From positions 2,356,001-2,420,000 of the forward strand of contig NZ_JAFBBS010000001.1 of the NCBI RefSeq assembly GCF_016907315.1: a DNA stretch of 64,000 nucleotides. Reading direction: 5' to 3'. Every line of letters starts with the position of its first letter. The stretch's first letter is position 1. This DNA comes from Microbacterium esteraromaticum. GTDB lineage: Bacteria > Actinomycetota > Actinomycetes > Actinomycetales > Microbacteriaceae. The notes under the pieces are model-generated. The model saw nothing but the letters and a program-made list of their open reading frames with translations. It did not search any database and had not been told where the DNA came from. A program made the position numbers and the translations under genes. Positions 36,188 to 44,439 of the stretch are shown here, piece after piece.

Positions 36188-36772
36188 TCATGGCCAGAGT
36201 GCGTCGACGATGCTGGTCGTGTAGCCCTTCGGGGCGAGGTTGGAGTAGCGGGTGTCGATCAGCAGACCGTCGCGCCAGAAGACGGTGCGCCCGTCGGTGA
36301 CCGGGTACTGCTCGTTCTGCCAGCTCTTCTCGCAGCGGGTGCCCCCGTCCGGTGTGTAGCAGGCGTACGCCTCGTCGTCGGCGAGGGCATTGAGCATGTC
36401 CAGGGCAGGCCCGCGATCCATCCTCGAGATCTTCGTCGTCAAGCCTGTCGTATCGGCTTGGGGTGAGCCCCAGTTGCAGACGAGGGAGCCGTCGTCGAGC
36501 AGGCCGCTGTCGCCGAAGGCGGGGTCGTTGAGCGGCACGTCCTTCAGTTGCGTGAGCACGGCGTCCGACAGGATCTCGCGGCAGTCTCCCGGCAGCGGCA
36601 TGAGCGTTCTCTCCGCGGTCGGCGATGGCGTCGGCGACGGAGACGCCGGTCCGGATGCCGTGGGCTTGTCGCTTCGAGGCGGCGTCGCCGCCTCGTCAGG
36701 TGCGGCTGAGGCGCAGCTGGCAAGCAGGGTCACGGAGAGGAGCGCGACTGCCGCGCCGACGCGGAGCTTCAT
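36188..36772 (-). CDS. Secreted lipoprotein of unknown function (DUF3558-like layout)
   Basis: A 194-residue lipoprotein: basic start MKLR, hydrophobic core, lipobox LLASC (Cys20), a Ser/Pro/Thr-rich linker to about residue 55, then a compact domain with four cysteines (GDCREIL, LVCNWG, YACYTPD, TRCEKSW). The order of cysteines and the NWG segment recall actinobacterial DUF3558-type lipoproteins, but I am not sure of that family. It has its own leaderless promoter (TACTCT, 6 nt before ATG 36772) and is convergent with the rpoC terminator. Function unknown. Confidence 0.82.
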   Translation of the reverse strand: MKLRVGAAVALLSVTLLASCASAAPDEAATPPRSDKPTASGPASPSPTPSPTAERTLMPLPGDCREILSDAVLTQLKDVPLNDPAFGDSGLLDDGSLVCNWGSPQADTTGLTTKISRMDRGPALDMLNALADDEAYACYTPDGGTRCEKSWQNEQYPVTDGRTVFWRDGLLIDTRYSNLAPKGYTTSIVDALWP

Positions 36773-36778
36773 GACCAC

Positions 36779-36784
36779 AGAGTA
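36779..36784 (-). promoter_or_regulatory. -10 box of lipoprotein gene (leaderless)
   Basis: TACTCT on the minus strand, 6 nt before ATG 36772. Confidence 0.65.
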
Positions 36785-36856
36785 GGGCTGACCGCCGCGA
36801 TGGAGCGGAGCCGCGCCGTCCCTCGTCGCCGGCCCCGGGCAGCCGCTTGCCCGCGA

Positions 36857-36862
36857 TAGTCT
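36857..36862 (+). promoter_or_regulatory. -10 box of pfkB-family gene (leaderless)
   Basis: TAGTCT, 6 nt before ATG 36869. Confidence 0.65.
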
Positions 36863-36868
36863 CTCGAG

Positions 36869-37774
36869 ATGAGTGCTGTGGTGATCGGGGATGCGCTGAT
36901 CGATGAGATCCGGGATGCCTCGGGCGTGCGCGAACTGGTCGGTGGCGCTGCACTGAACGTCGCCGTGGGCCTGCGCCGGCTGGGGGTCGACACGACGCTG
37001 ATCGCCATGGTCGGCGACGACGAGGCGGGCGGGCACATCCGCGAGTACCTGAGCGATCACGGCGTGCGGCTCATCGCCGGCCCTTCGCCGCTCGGCTCGT
37101 CTCGCGCTCTCGTCACTCGGTCGCCTGAGGGCGAGCCGCAGTACGTCTTCAACGACGCGGCTCGCGGCCGCAGCATCCGGTACGACGACGAGATGCGGCA
37201 GGCGATCGCCGCTGCCGATGTCGTCGCAGTCAGCTGCTTCCCCTTCGACGTGCCGGCCGAGGTCGATGCGCTGGCCGACGCGCTTCAGGATGCACGAATC
37301 GCCGTCGATCCGAACCCCCGTAGCGGCATGATGAGCGATATCGAGGAGTTCGTGCGCGGGTTCGAGCGCCTTGCGGCACGCGCGGAGCTTGTGAAGGTCG
37401 GAGCAGACGACGCCGCGCTTCTGTGCGACGGGGATCTCGACACGCTGCGCACGCGTCTTCGCGAACTCGGAGCGGATGCCGTGCTGGCGACCGCAGGGTC
37501 AGAAGGTGCTGTGATCGAGTCGAATGCGGGCGAGTTCCGCGCCCCGATCGCGTCCCTGCCTGGTCCCGTGATCGACACCGTCGGTGCGGGGGATGCGACG
37601 CTGGCGGCGGTCGCCGCAGGGCTCGCGCTGGGCGAGCCGAAGACGGATGCCGAATGGCAGCAGCTGCTCGACCGAGCCATGCTCGTCGCCGCGGCGACGT
37701 GCCGGACCGAGGGCGGGCTGCTGCGCACTCCCGAGTTGCTGGCCGAGGCTCAGCGCGGCGTGCACGGCAGCTGA
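36869..37774 (+). CDS. PfkB family carbohydrate kinase
   Basis: A 301-residue sugar or nucleoside kinase. It has the N-terminal glycine signature LVGGAALNVAVGLRRLG, the DPNPR segment, VKVGADDAALL, and the C-terminal PfkB motif DTVGAGDATLAAVAAGLAL with the catalytic base Asp242. The N-terminus is short, lacking part of the first strand common in fructokinases. The substrate cannot be fixed from sequence; fructose- or ribose-type sugars are the usual possibilities. A leaderless -10 box defines the start. Confidence 0.92.
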   Translation: MSAVVIGDALIDEIRDASGVRELVGGAALNVAVGLRRLGVDTTLIAMVGDDEAGGHIREYLSDHGVRLIAGPSPLGSSRALVTRSPEGEPQYVFNDAARGRSIRYDDEMRQAIAAADVVAVSCFPFDVPAEVDALADALQDARIAVDPNPRSGMMSDIEEFVRGFERLAARAELVKVGADDAALLCDGDLDTLRTRLRELGADAVLATAGSEGAVIESNAGEFRAPIASLPGPVIDTVGAGDATLAAVAAGLALGEPKTDAEWQQLLDRAMLVAAATCRTEGGLLRTPELLAEAQRGVHGS

Positions 37775-37860
37775 TCGCTCGATTTCTCGCGACCGGTTCT
37801 GACCGGTATGCTTGGTAGTCGCGCCCCCGGTTGGCTGAAGAAGCCGGACGGGTGTGCACT

Positions 37861-37941
37861 GGCAAGTTGCCCGAGCGGCCAAAGGGAGCTGACTGTAAAT
37901 CAGCCGCGTAAGCTTCGGGGGTTCGAATCCCTCACTTGCCA
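37861..37941 (+). tRNA. tRNA-Tyr (anticodon GTA)
   Basis: Acceptor stem GGCAAGT pairs with ACTTGCC, discriminator A at 37941. The anticodon arm is GCTGA-CTGTAAA-TCAGC with anticodon GTA. There is a long class II variable arm, and the T-loop is GGTTCGAATCC. The 3' CCA is not encoded. A possible -10 box, TATGCT, lies at 37807-37812. Confidence 0.97.
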
Positions 37942-37969
37942 CCGCCACCGCGGAATCGCGTGGAGATCG

Positions 37970-38001
37970 AAGGGCCCCGACCGGTCAGGTCGCGGGCCCT
38001 T
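37970..38001 (+). terminator. Terminator hairpin after tRNA-Tyr
   Basis: AAGGGCCC (37970-37977) pairs with GGGCCCTT (37994-38001), with an inner CGACC/GGTCG stem and a 5-nt loop. Confidence 0.75.
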
Positions 38002-38049
38002 CGGTCTGCCTGCACCGTGTTCCGGATCCGCGATTCGGGCTGCGCAGCC

Positions 38050-38346
38050 TCAGGGCTCCAGGTCGTCGAGAATCAGCTCCCCGCGAGCGTTCAGGCGCTC
38101 CATCATCTCCTCGACGCGCCGGCGGTCGATCTTCGGCGGTGGTTCGTGATCGAACTCCAGAACCAAAGGGATGCTCGGGTGCATCCACGCCGAAAGCCGC
38201 CCTGGGCGCTTCTTCCCCGACGGCCAGGTCATCATGAAGCTCTCCTGCCGACGCAGCTTCGTCGCGATCACGATCTTCACGTGAGCGAGCAGGGCGTCGT
38301 CGACATCTATCGGCGGCCGCGAGCTGTTGTACTCGAGCTTTCCCAT
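38050..38346 (-). CDS. Small conserved protein (DUF7882-like)
   Basis: A 98-residue soluble protein starting MGKLEYNSSRPPIDVDD, with AHVKIVIATKLRRQESFMM and a C-terminal helix RRVEEMMERLNARGEL. Proteins with this N-terminus and the LRRxESF segment are frequent in Microbacteriaceae. As I recall, they are often mislabelled as ATP-dependent DNA ligase and now grouped as DUF7882; there is no ligase motif here. Function unknown. ATG 38346 is 6 nt after TATGTT, a leaderless -10 box. Confidence 0.78.
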   Translation of the reverse strand: MGKLEYNSSRPPIDVDDALLAHVKIVIATKLRRQESFMMTWPSGKKRPGRLSAWMHPSIPLVLEFDHEPPPKIDRRRVEEMMERLNARGELILDDLEP

Positions 38347-38352
38347 GAACTG

Positions 38353-38358
38353 AACATA
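38353..38358 (-). promoter_or_regulatory. -10 box of DUF7882-like gene (leaderless)
   Basis: TATGTT on the minus strand, 6 nt before ATG 38346. Confidence 0.6.
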
Positions 38359-38557
38359 CGCCCTCCGGCAGCTGGGGACGAGAGGGATCCGGAGGCAGAA
38401 GATTGACGCGGAATGCAGCCACTATTGGCGAGAACAGGCCAAATGGGTGAAAAGTGACGGCTCCGACGACAGAATGTGAACGTGCGAGGCGCTCCCGGGC
38501 CTCTTCTCTCGGCCCCGGTTCCGCTTGCAGACCCGGCAGAAGTATGGAGCAGAGCGG

Positions 38558-39565
38558 ATGAAGAACAACCCCGTCACAGAGCTTCTGCCCGCGGTGGAGC
38601 GCGAGGGCTGGCACTGGCTCGTCGGGCATCGACGCTATCGCCATTGGCCGACGGCGAACAGCGGCCCGTGGATCATGACCTTCCTCACGGGTGCAGGCCT
38701 GAGGGTGATGCGGGGTGATCCCCGATCGCTCGAGATGAAGGCGATCCGGTTCAACAACTTCCTGATCGCGCACCTGCGCACACCGCCCCTGCACGTCCGA
38801 TGGACGCGCGACCGGACGCCCGCGCAGTCGCGATACATGCTGCTCTTCGTGAACCACGGTTCGATCACCGTCGAGGGAGCGGAGCACTGGGCATCTTCCG
38901 GCGGCGGCCTCTGCCTGATCTTTCCCGGCACGACGCCGGCTGACATCCAGAGCACCGAGAAGAGCGAGGTGATCATCTTCACTTTTGAGCAGAGCGAGGT
39001 TGCGCCCTACATGCTCACGCCGTCGAATATCGCCGACATCCGACCAGGAACGACAGTGTTCCGCGCGTCATACGCGTATCTTCAGGCGACCGTCGAGGAG
39101 CCGCAGATGGCCGAGCAGCCGGAGGAGACGCCCGAGGTGCTTCGCACGCTCACGCGCGAGGTGGCCCGCGCACTTGCCAAGTCGTTCCTCGTCGAGGACG
39201 AATCCGAGGCGACCTTCCTCCACGCGCAGCGAATGGTCGACCAGCATTCCACTGAGCCGGATTTCGACGTCGATGCGCTCGCTTCACGGTGCCAGGTCTC
39301 ACGACGCACGCTCGACAGGCTCTACGCGCGGCACGGCCTGAGCCCGGCGCAGGAGATCCGCCGTTCGCGCGCCCAGCGCGCGATCCCGCTGCTCGCCGAG
39401 AGCACGGCGCTGACTCTTGAAGAGGTGGCCGCAGCGAGCGGATTCCGCTCGATCACGACGATGAACAGGGCGCTCAAGTGGGCTTACGGGCTCAGCGCCG
39501 GCGCAATGCGTCAGACCGCAGCCCACACAGACGATCGGGCCGAGACGTCCGCGCTGGCGCAGTAG
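38558..39565 (+). CDS. AraC family transcriptional regulator
   Basis: A 335-residue regulator. Residues ~60-190 form a cupin-like sensing domain with AEHWASSGGGLCLIFPGTTP. The C-terminal ~100 residues hold two helix-turn-helix units, FDVDALASRCQVSRRTLDRL and LTLEEVAAASGFRSITTMNR, the AraC/XylS pattern. I place the start at ATG 38558; TTG 38525 would add 11 residues without family support. Base composition is slightly less GC-rich than neighbours and the 209 bases upstream show no clear promoter. No adjacent gene is an obvious target. Ligand unknown. Confidence 0.88.
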   Translation: MKNNPVTELLPAVEREGWHWLVGHRRYRHWPTANSGPWIMTFLTGAGLRVMRGDPRSLEMKAIRFNNFLIAHLRTPPLHVRWTRDRTPAQSRYMLLFVNHGSITVEGAEHWASSGGGLCLIFPGTTPADIQSTEKSEVIIFTFEQSEVAPYMLTPSNIADIRPGTTVFRASYAYLQATVEEPQMAEQPEETPEVLRTLTREVARALAKSFLVEDESEATFLHAQRMVDQHSTEPDFDVDALASRCQVSRRTLDRLYARHGLSPAQEIRRSRAQRAIPLLAESTALTLEEVAAASGFRSITTMNRALKWAYGLSAGAMRQTAAHTDDRAETSALAQ

Positions 39566-39646
39566 CCCCCATCGCGGGCGGATCAGTTGCGCTCCCGCAG
39601 GCTCCCCGGGTTTTGGTATACCATCCTCCTGACAGAGGAGGTCCCG

Positions 39647-40351
39647 ATGGCTGTGATCCGCTCCATTCTGGTGGCAGTCGCCGCCGCTGCGGCGCTGGGT
39701 GGTCTGGTGGGGTGCGCGCCAGCATCCGGAACCGCTGCTCCCGACGCATCGAAAGGCGCCACTGACGACCTGTGGGCAGCGATCGCGGCGGAGGATGCCG
39801 ACGCCGCGATCCGCGCGATCGAAGACGGCGCCAAGCTGGAAGACCGCGGCGGCGAGAATGACGCGACGCCGCTGATCCAGGCGACGAAGCAGAATCAGGC
39901 GCTGATCGCCAGGGTGCTCATCGACGCCGGCGCCGACGTCAACGCGAAGGACAGCATGCAGGACTCGGCCTTCCTCTACGCCGGGGCGGAGGGGCTCGAC
40001 GAGATCCTGAAGCTCACGATCGAAGCGGGCGCCGATGTGACGAGCACCAACCGCTACGGTGGCACGGCGCTGATCCCCGCCAGCGAGCACGGGCACGTGA
40101 GCACGGTGAAGATGCTCATCGCCGCAGGGGTGCCGGTCGACCACGTCAACAACCTCGGGTGGACGGCGATGCATGAGGCGATCATCCTGAACGACGGCGG
40201 GCCCGACCAGGTCGAGACGGTTCGGCTCCTGCTCGAGGCCGGTGCCGACCCCGACATCACCGAGAACGGCGGACTCACCTCGCGTGAGCTGGCAGTCGAG
40301 AAGGGGTACGACGAGATCGTCGCCGTGATCGATGCGGCGGCGGGCAAGTAG
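39647..40351 (+). CDS. Ankyrin-repeat lipoprotein
   Basis: A 234-residue exported lipoprotein: signal peptide with lipobox LVGC (Cys at about residue 23), a short linker, then five or six ankyrin repeats from about residue 38 to the end, recognisable from DATPLIQATKQNQALIARVL, IDAGADVNAKD, EAGADVTSTNRYGGTALIPA and LLEAGADPDITENGG. Ankyrin repeats serve protein binding; a membrane-tethered extracellular scaffold is likely. The start ATG 39647 follows AGAGGAGG. A deaminase gene follows 9 bp later, so the two are probably co-transcribed. Confidence 0.9.
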   Translation: MAVIRSILVAVAAAAALGGLVGCAPASGTAAPDASKGATDDLWAAIAAEDADAAIRAIEDGAKLEDRGGENDATPLIQATKQNQALIARVLIDAGADVNAKDSMQDSAFLYAGAEGLDEILKLTIEAGADVTSTNRYGGTALIPASEHGHVSTVKMLIAAGVPVDHVNNLGWTAMHEAIILNDGGPDQVETVRLLLEAGADPDITENGGLTSRELAVEKGYDEIVAVIDAAAGK

Positions 40352-40360
40352 GGAGAGACG

Positions 40361-40834
40361 ATGGATGCCACCGACCTGACCCACCTGCGCCGCTGCGTCG
40401 ACCTCGCGCGCGAGGCCCTCGACGACGGTGACGAGCCTTTCGGGTCGCTCATCGTCTCGGCAGCCGGTGACGTGCTCTTCGAAGACCGCAATCGTGTCGC
40501 CGGGGGAGACCAGACCCGGCATCCGGAGTTCGAGATCGCACGCTGGGCGGCCGCGAAGATGTCGCCCGAGGAGCGAGCGGATGCCGTCGTCTACACCTCA
40601 GGCGAGCACTGCCCGATGTGCTCGGCGGCGCACGCGTGGGTGGGGCTCGGCCGCATCGTGTACGCGACCTCCTCGGCGCAGCGGCGGGCGGAGTGGGGCC
40701 TCGAGCCCGGACCGGTCGCGGCACCGCCGATACAGGCGGTCGCGCCCGGTGTCGAAGTCGACGGGCCCGCCGACGAGCTCGTCGACGAGGTGAAGCAGCT
40801 GCAGCAGCGCCTCGTCGAGCGCCGGCCTTCTTAG
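40361..40834 (+). CDS. Nucleoside deaminase (CMP/dCMP deaminase family)
   Basis: A 157-residue zinc enzyme of the cytidine/guanine deaminase fold. Zinc ligands are seen in RHPEFEIARWA (the usual HAE is HPE here) and EHCPMCSAAH (PCxxC). The N-terminal LAREALDDGDEPFGSLIV is the family signature. The base specificity (guanine, cytosine or other) is not determined by these motifs. ATG 40361 follows GGGAGAG. It lies 9 bp after the ankyrin gene and ends 9 bp before the FBP gene, which has its own promoter. Confidence 0.9.
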   Translation: MDATDLTHLRRCVDLAREALDDGDEPFGSLIVSAAGDVLFEDRNRVAGGDQTRHPEFEIARWAAAKMSPEERADAVVYTSGEHCPMCSAAHAWVGLGRIVYATSSAQRRAEWGLEPGPVAAPPIQAVAPGVEVDGPADELVDEVKQLQQRLVERRPS

Positions 40835-40837
40835 ACT
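40832..40837 (+). promoter_or_regulatory. -10 box of FBP-domain gene (leaderless)
   Basis: TAGACT at the very end of the deaminase gene, 6 nt before ATG 40844. Confidence 0.65.
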
Positions 40838-40843
40838 GGATCG

Positions 40844-41335
40844 ATGCGACCACTGACCGAGGCCCAGGTCCGCGAGGCGATCAGCAACGCCGATGCGGAT
40901 GAGATCGCCCAGATCGCGATGCCGCACGACTTCATTCTCACCGACTGGGACTACATCGACTTCCTCGCCTGGCGCGACCCCGAGTCGAGCCGGCGCGCGG
41001 TGGTCGTGGTCGAGCACGAGGGGCGCCCGTTGGGGATCGTGCTGCGGTCGACCGATCCGGCGCGCGTGCGCTCGGGCATGTGCAACATCTGCCGCACCAT
41101 GCAGCCGGGCAACCAGGTCGCGCTGCTCACCGCGCGGCGCGGGGGAGCGAAGGGGCGACGCGGCGACAGCGCGGGCACCTACATCTGCGCCGATCTGTCA
41201 TGCCACGACAACGTGCGGCTCGCGCATCCGCTCGCCCCGAGTGAGGTGCGCGCGCCTGGACAGGCCGACCAGCGGCTCGACGGCACGAAGCGCCGCATGG
41301 AGGACTTCGTCGTTCGGGTGCTCTCAGAAGCCTGA
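40844..41335 (+). CDS. FBP-domain protein (EF-G-binding-like treble-clef zinc finger)
   Basis: A 163-residue soluble protein with a C-terminal zinc finger: CNIC at about residues 78-81 and the second pair in YICADLSCHD. The segment RSGMCNICRTMQPGNQVALL is typical of the FBP_C/FusB-type treble clef, a fold used by EF-G-binding proteins that free ribosome-stalled EF-G. Actinobacterial members are widespread and uncharacterised. Leaderless -10 box TAGACT precedes the ATG. Confidence 0.85.
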   Translation: MRPLTEAQVREAISNADADEIAQIAMPHDFILTDWDYIDFLAWRDPESSRRAVVVVEHEGRPLGIVLRSTDPARVRSGMCNICRTMQPGNQVALLTARRGGAKGRRGDSAGTYICADLSCHDNVRLAHPLAPSEVRAPGQADQRLDGTKRRMEDFVVRVLSEA

Positions 41336-41408
41336 TCGTGCGGCAACCAGGTGATGAACCTGAGTGCCAGCTAAACTGAAACCCCGTCCTGTGCATCGAA
41401 GGAGAGCC

Positions 41409-42209
41409 ATGACCGATCCGCTTCTGCTCACGGTCGACGAGGGCCTCGCTCGGCTCACGCTCAACCGCCCCGCGAGCCTCAACGCCTTCGACGCCGATCT
41501 GGCGCACGCATGGCGCGACGTCACCGCCGAGGTCGTCTCACGCGACGACGTGAGGGCCATCCTCATCGACGCCAACGGCCGCGCCTTCTGCGCCGGCGGC
41601 GACGTGGTGGCGATGTCGACGAGCATGGGGAGCGGGCGGGAGATCACCTCGCTCGCGCGGGTCATCAACGAGGGAATCCTGTCACTCACGACCTCGGCTG
41701 TCCCAGTCGTCGCAGCGGCACACGGCACGACGGCCGGCGGCGGCCTGGGCATCCTGATGTGCAGCGACTACGCGGTCGTCGGCGCGAGCTCGAAGATCGG
41801 CAGCCTGTACGCGAATATCGGGCTCACGCCCGACCTCTCGGTGTCGGCCCAGCTCGCGCGCGCGGTCGGCGAACGGCGGGCACTGCAGCTGGTGCTGCAG
41901 GATCGGATGCTGTCCGCCGATGAAGCAGTCGACTGGGGCCTCGTCGCCGAGGCGGTCACCGCCGACGCCGACGGCGGTGCGGATGCCGAGGCGGATGCTG
42001 TGCGCGAGCGCGCAGAGCAGATCGCTCGCTTCTGGCTCGCCGGCGCCGCGGGCGCCTACGGTCAGGCGAAGCGTCTGGTTCGCTCGCAGCCTTCTCGATC
42101 TTTCGAGGAGCAGCTGAGCACTGAGGCGGAGTCGATCGGAGCCTCTTTCGACACCCCCGACGCGCAGGCGCGTATCGCTGGTTTCGCGGCGGCATCGCGC
42201 AAGCGCTGA
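41409..42209 (+). CDS. Enoyl-CoA hydratase/isomerase family protein
   Basis: A 266-residue crotonase-fold protein. Key segments: LARLTLNRPASLNAFDADL, AFCAGGDVVAM and the oxyanion-hole turn AAAHGTTAGGGLGILMCSD. The glutamates that activate water in true hydratases are not obvious: the region after the oxyanion hole reads IGSLYANIGLTPD, with Thr-Pro-Asp at the usual acid position. It may therefore be an isomerase or hydrolase variant. ATG 41409 follows GAAGGAGAG. Confidence 0.88.
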   Translation: MTDPLLLTVDEGLARLTLNRPASLNAFDADLAHAWRDVTAEVVSRDDVRAILIDANGRAFCAGGDVVAMSTSMGSGREITSLARVINEGILSLTTSAVPVVAAAHGTTAGGGLGILMCSDYAVVGASSKIGSLYANIGLTPDLSVSAQLARAVGERRALQLVLQDRMLSADEAVDWGLVAEAVTADADGGADAEADAVRERAEQIARFWLAGAAGAYGQAKRLVRSQPSRSFEEQLSTEAESIGASFDTPDAQARIAGFAAASRKR

Positions 42210-42246
42210 GTCGCCGCACCGCTGCCTTCCGCCGAGGATCAGCGCG

Positions 42247-42255
42247 TTATCCACA
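42247..42255 (+). promoter_or_regulatory. Single perfect DnaA box
   Basis: TTATCCACA, matching the DnaA consensus exactly, stands alone in the 109-base gap before the membrane-protein gene. No cluster or AT-rich region is nearby, so it is not an origin. Confidence 0.4.
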
Positions 42256-42318
42256 GCATCCGGTGCCCGGCGTCGGTGCGTGCGAGGATGAGAGCACCGA
42301 CCGCGGGAGGATCTCATC

Positions 42319-43518
42319 ATGTCCGACGTCACTGCGTCAGCTGAACAGCCGACGACCGCCGACGACCAGAAGCCGATGTCATCGAAGCTGCTGCGCGGCG
42401 CGATCTGGATCGCGATCGGCGCGCTGATCGCCGCCGCCCTCGTGTGCGTGGTGTGGGTGCTGATCGGCGATCAGGACGGCATCATCGGCCGGGCGTTCCT
42501 GACGATCCTGCTGCTCGCTCTGTTCGCCGGGGTCGCTATCGCCGAGGCGCATCTCGCTGAGCGACGGCCCGACTGGCTGGCGTTGGCGAGCATGATCAGC
42601 TGGATCATCGTGCTGCTCGTCGGCGCGGTGAAGATCTGGCTGCCGCACCACATCGCCGAGTCGTACGGCTGGGTGGGCGCGAGGTTCTTCCAGTTCCTGC
42701 TGGTCATCGGCATCCTGCAGCTCGCGCTCGTGCACCTGCGCCTGTTCGTGCGGGCCTCGCGTCGCTATGTCACGACGTTCACCCGTGTGATCGTGATGGT
42801 CACGTTCGCGATGCTCGCGGGGCTGATTGCGATGCTCGTGTTCCACCTGAGCTTCCCTGACCAGTTCGTCTACGACGACCTGTACTGGCGGATCGTCATC
42901 GCACTGGCGATCCTCGCCGCCGTGGGCACCACGCTCATTCCGCTGCTCAACGCCCTGTTCGCCCCGCGAGCGACCCGCCCGCGCCCGGCGCCGGCAGCCA
43001 TGGCTCCGCAGCAGATGTGGCCGACGTACGCCGACGGTCGTACCCCTCTGCCGGCTCTGCCCGACGGCAGCCCTGACTTCAACGCGTACTACACCGGCCG
43101 CCCGACCTACCCGCCGCAGCCGCAGTCGGCGAGCTTCCCGACCCTCGAGGCGGTGCAGCACCCTTACGGCGAGAGCGCAGGGGCTGGCATCACCTATCCG
43201 TACGGAGAGGCGCACGCAGGCCACGAGGGGCAAGCCGGATTCCCGCCGCCTCCGTCGGTCGCGCCGCGCGACGAACGGACTCCGGATGCCAGTGCCCCGG
43301 TCGCACAGGTGGCTGATCTGCACCGACAGGGCGATGCGCCGAATGCCCAGGCGGCTCCGCCGGCGCCTCCTGCTCCGTCGGCACCCCCTGCTCCGGCTGC
43401 CCCGCCCGCTCCGCCGGCACCCCCTGCTCCGCCGGCACCTCCTGCTCCGTCGGCTGTGCCTGCCCCGCCCGCTCCACCCGCCCCGCCCGTCCCGTCGGCT
43501 CGTGAGGACCAGCAGTGA
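42319..43518 (+). CDS. Membrane protein with proline/alanine-rich C-terminal tail
   Basis: A 399-residue protein. The N-terminal ~205 residues hold about five hydrophobic segments (near 27-50, 57-75, 88-108, 122-143, 156-178, with a last one at 188-208). The rest is a long, low-complexity cytoplasmic or external tail with Tyr/Gln/Pro-rich parts (GSPDFNAYYTGRPTYPPQP) and then repeated A-P-P-A-P units from about residue 345. I do not recognise the family. ATG 42319 follows GGGAGGAT. It overlaps the phosphatase gene as GTGA, so the two are translated together. Confidence 0.8.
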   Translation: MSDVTASAEQPTTADDQKPMSSKLLRGAIWIAIGALIAAALVCVVWVLIGDQDGIIGRAFLTILLLALFAGVAIAEAHLAERRPDWLALASMISWIIVLLVGAVKIWLPHHIAESYGWVGARFFQFLLVIGILQLALVHLRLFVRASRRYVTTFTRVIVMVTFAMLAGLIAMLVFHLSFPDQFVYDDLYWRIVIALAILAAVGTTLIPLLNALFAPRATRPRPAPAAMAPQQMWPTYADGRTPLPALPDGSPDFNAYYTGRPTYPPQPQSASFPTLEAVQHPYGESAGAGITYPYGEAHAGHEGQAGFPPPPSVAPRDERTPDASAPVAQVADLHRQGDAPNAQAAPPAPPAPSAPPAPAAPPAPPAPPAPPAPPAPSAVPAPPAPPAPPVPSAREDQQ

Positions 43519-44306
43519 CAGCAGCGGAACTCGGCGCGCTCGCGGCAGACATCGCGCGGGAAGCGGGTGAACTGGCCCGCAGACGGAGAGCGGAAGGCGT
43601 CGCGCTCGCCGCGACCAAGTCCACCGTCGCCGACATCGTCACTGAGGCTGACCGCGAGGTCGAGCAGCTCATCCGCGAAAGGCTGCGGGCTGAGCGCCCC
43701 GCCGACGGCTTCCTCGGTGAGGAGACCGGCGCCGAACGAGGCACCAGCGGCTATACCTGGGTCGTCGACCCGATCGATGGCACGGTGAACTACGCCTACG
43801 GAATCCCCGGCTACTCAGTGAGCATCGCCGTCGTCGAGGACGAGCCCGAACCAGAGCGATGGGAGAGCGTCGCGGCTGCTGTGTGCGCGCCCGCGCTCGG
43901 CGAGCTGTTCACAGCCGTTCGCGGCGAGGGTGCGTGGCACGACGGGACACGCCTCGCGGTCACCACCGAGACCCCGGCCGGCGCGTTGCTCGGAACCGGG
44001 TTCGGCTACGACCCCTCGACCCACGAGGGGGACATCGCGACGGTGCAACGGGCGATGACCATCGCTCGCGACGTCCGCCGCATGGGGTCAGCAGCGATCG
44101 ACCTGTCTTACCTCGCGGCCGGACGTCTCGACGGGTTCTTCGAGCGGGGCCTGAAGCCCTGGGACTACGCGGCCGGCGCCCTGCTGGTGCAGGAGGCCGG
44201 GGGACTGGTCTCCCGGTTCGACGTCAACGCGCCGCGACCCATGCTCATCGCCGGCGGCCGCAGTGTGCATGATCGGCTCTGCGATCTGATCGCCCCGAGC
44301 CGATGA
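43515..44306 (+). CDS. Inositol monophosphatase family protein
   Basis: A 263-residue Mg-dependent phosphatase of the IMPase/FBPase superfamily. Motifs in order: FLGEETGAE (first metal ligand), WVVDPIDGTVNYAYG (core DPIDGT), and LKPWDYAAGALLVQEAGG (WDxAAG). Substrates in actinobacteria include inositol 1-phosphate and histidinol phosphate; these cannot be told apart here. It starts at GTG 43515 inside the stop of the preceding gene. Confidence 0.93.
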   Translation: MTAAELGALAADIAREAGELARRRRAEGVALAATKSTVADIVTEADREVEQLIRERLRAERPADGFLGEETGAERGTSGYTWVVDPIDGTVNYAYGIPGYSVSIAVVEDEPEPERWESVAAAVCAPALGELFTAVRGEGAWHDGTRLAVTTETPAGALLGTGFGYDPSTHEGDIATVQRAMTIARDVRRMGSAAIDLSYLAAGRLDGFFERGLKPWDYAAGALLVQEAGGLVSRFDVNAPRPMLIAGGRSVHDRLCDLIAPSR

Positions 44307-44362
44307 GCGATATGTTCGGGCTCATGGCTTTTTCAGCCTGAGCACGGTATCGTTTATCCGAT

Positions 44363-44377
44363 CGTTACTTTCGTTAC
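44363..44377 (+). promoter_or_regulatory. Direct repeat CGTTAC-n3-CGTTAC upstream of M23 peptidase gene
   Basis: CGTTAC at 44363-44368 and 44372-44377, a 9-bp period, in the 133-base gap before the cell-wall hydrolase gene. Tandem GTTAC-like repeats resemble sites described for the response regulator MtrA, which controls cell-wall hydrolases in actinobacteria. Assignment is inferred from memory of that motif. Confidence 0.4.
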
Positions 44378-44439
44378 CCGAACGGCGAGAGTGTCCCAAC
44401 GATTCCCCCAGCTTGACCTGAAACACGAGAGACTTCGTT

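Noticed and set aside
38050..38346. ATP-dependent DNA ligase
   Set aside because: This name circulates for similar small proteins, but at 98 residues there is no ligase motif (no KxDG), so I describe it as a DUF7882-like protein.
42247..42255. Replication origin
   Set aside because: Only one DnaA box, no cluster, no AT-rich unwinding region and no dnaA or dnaN nearby.
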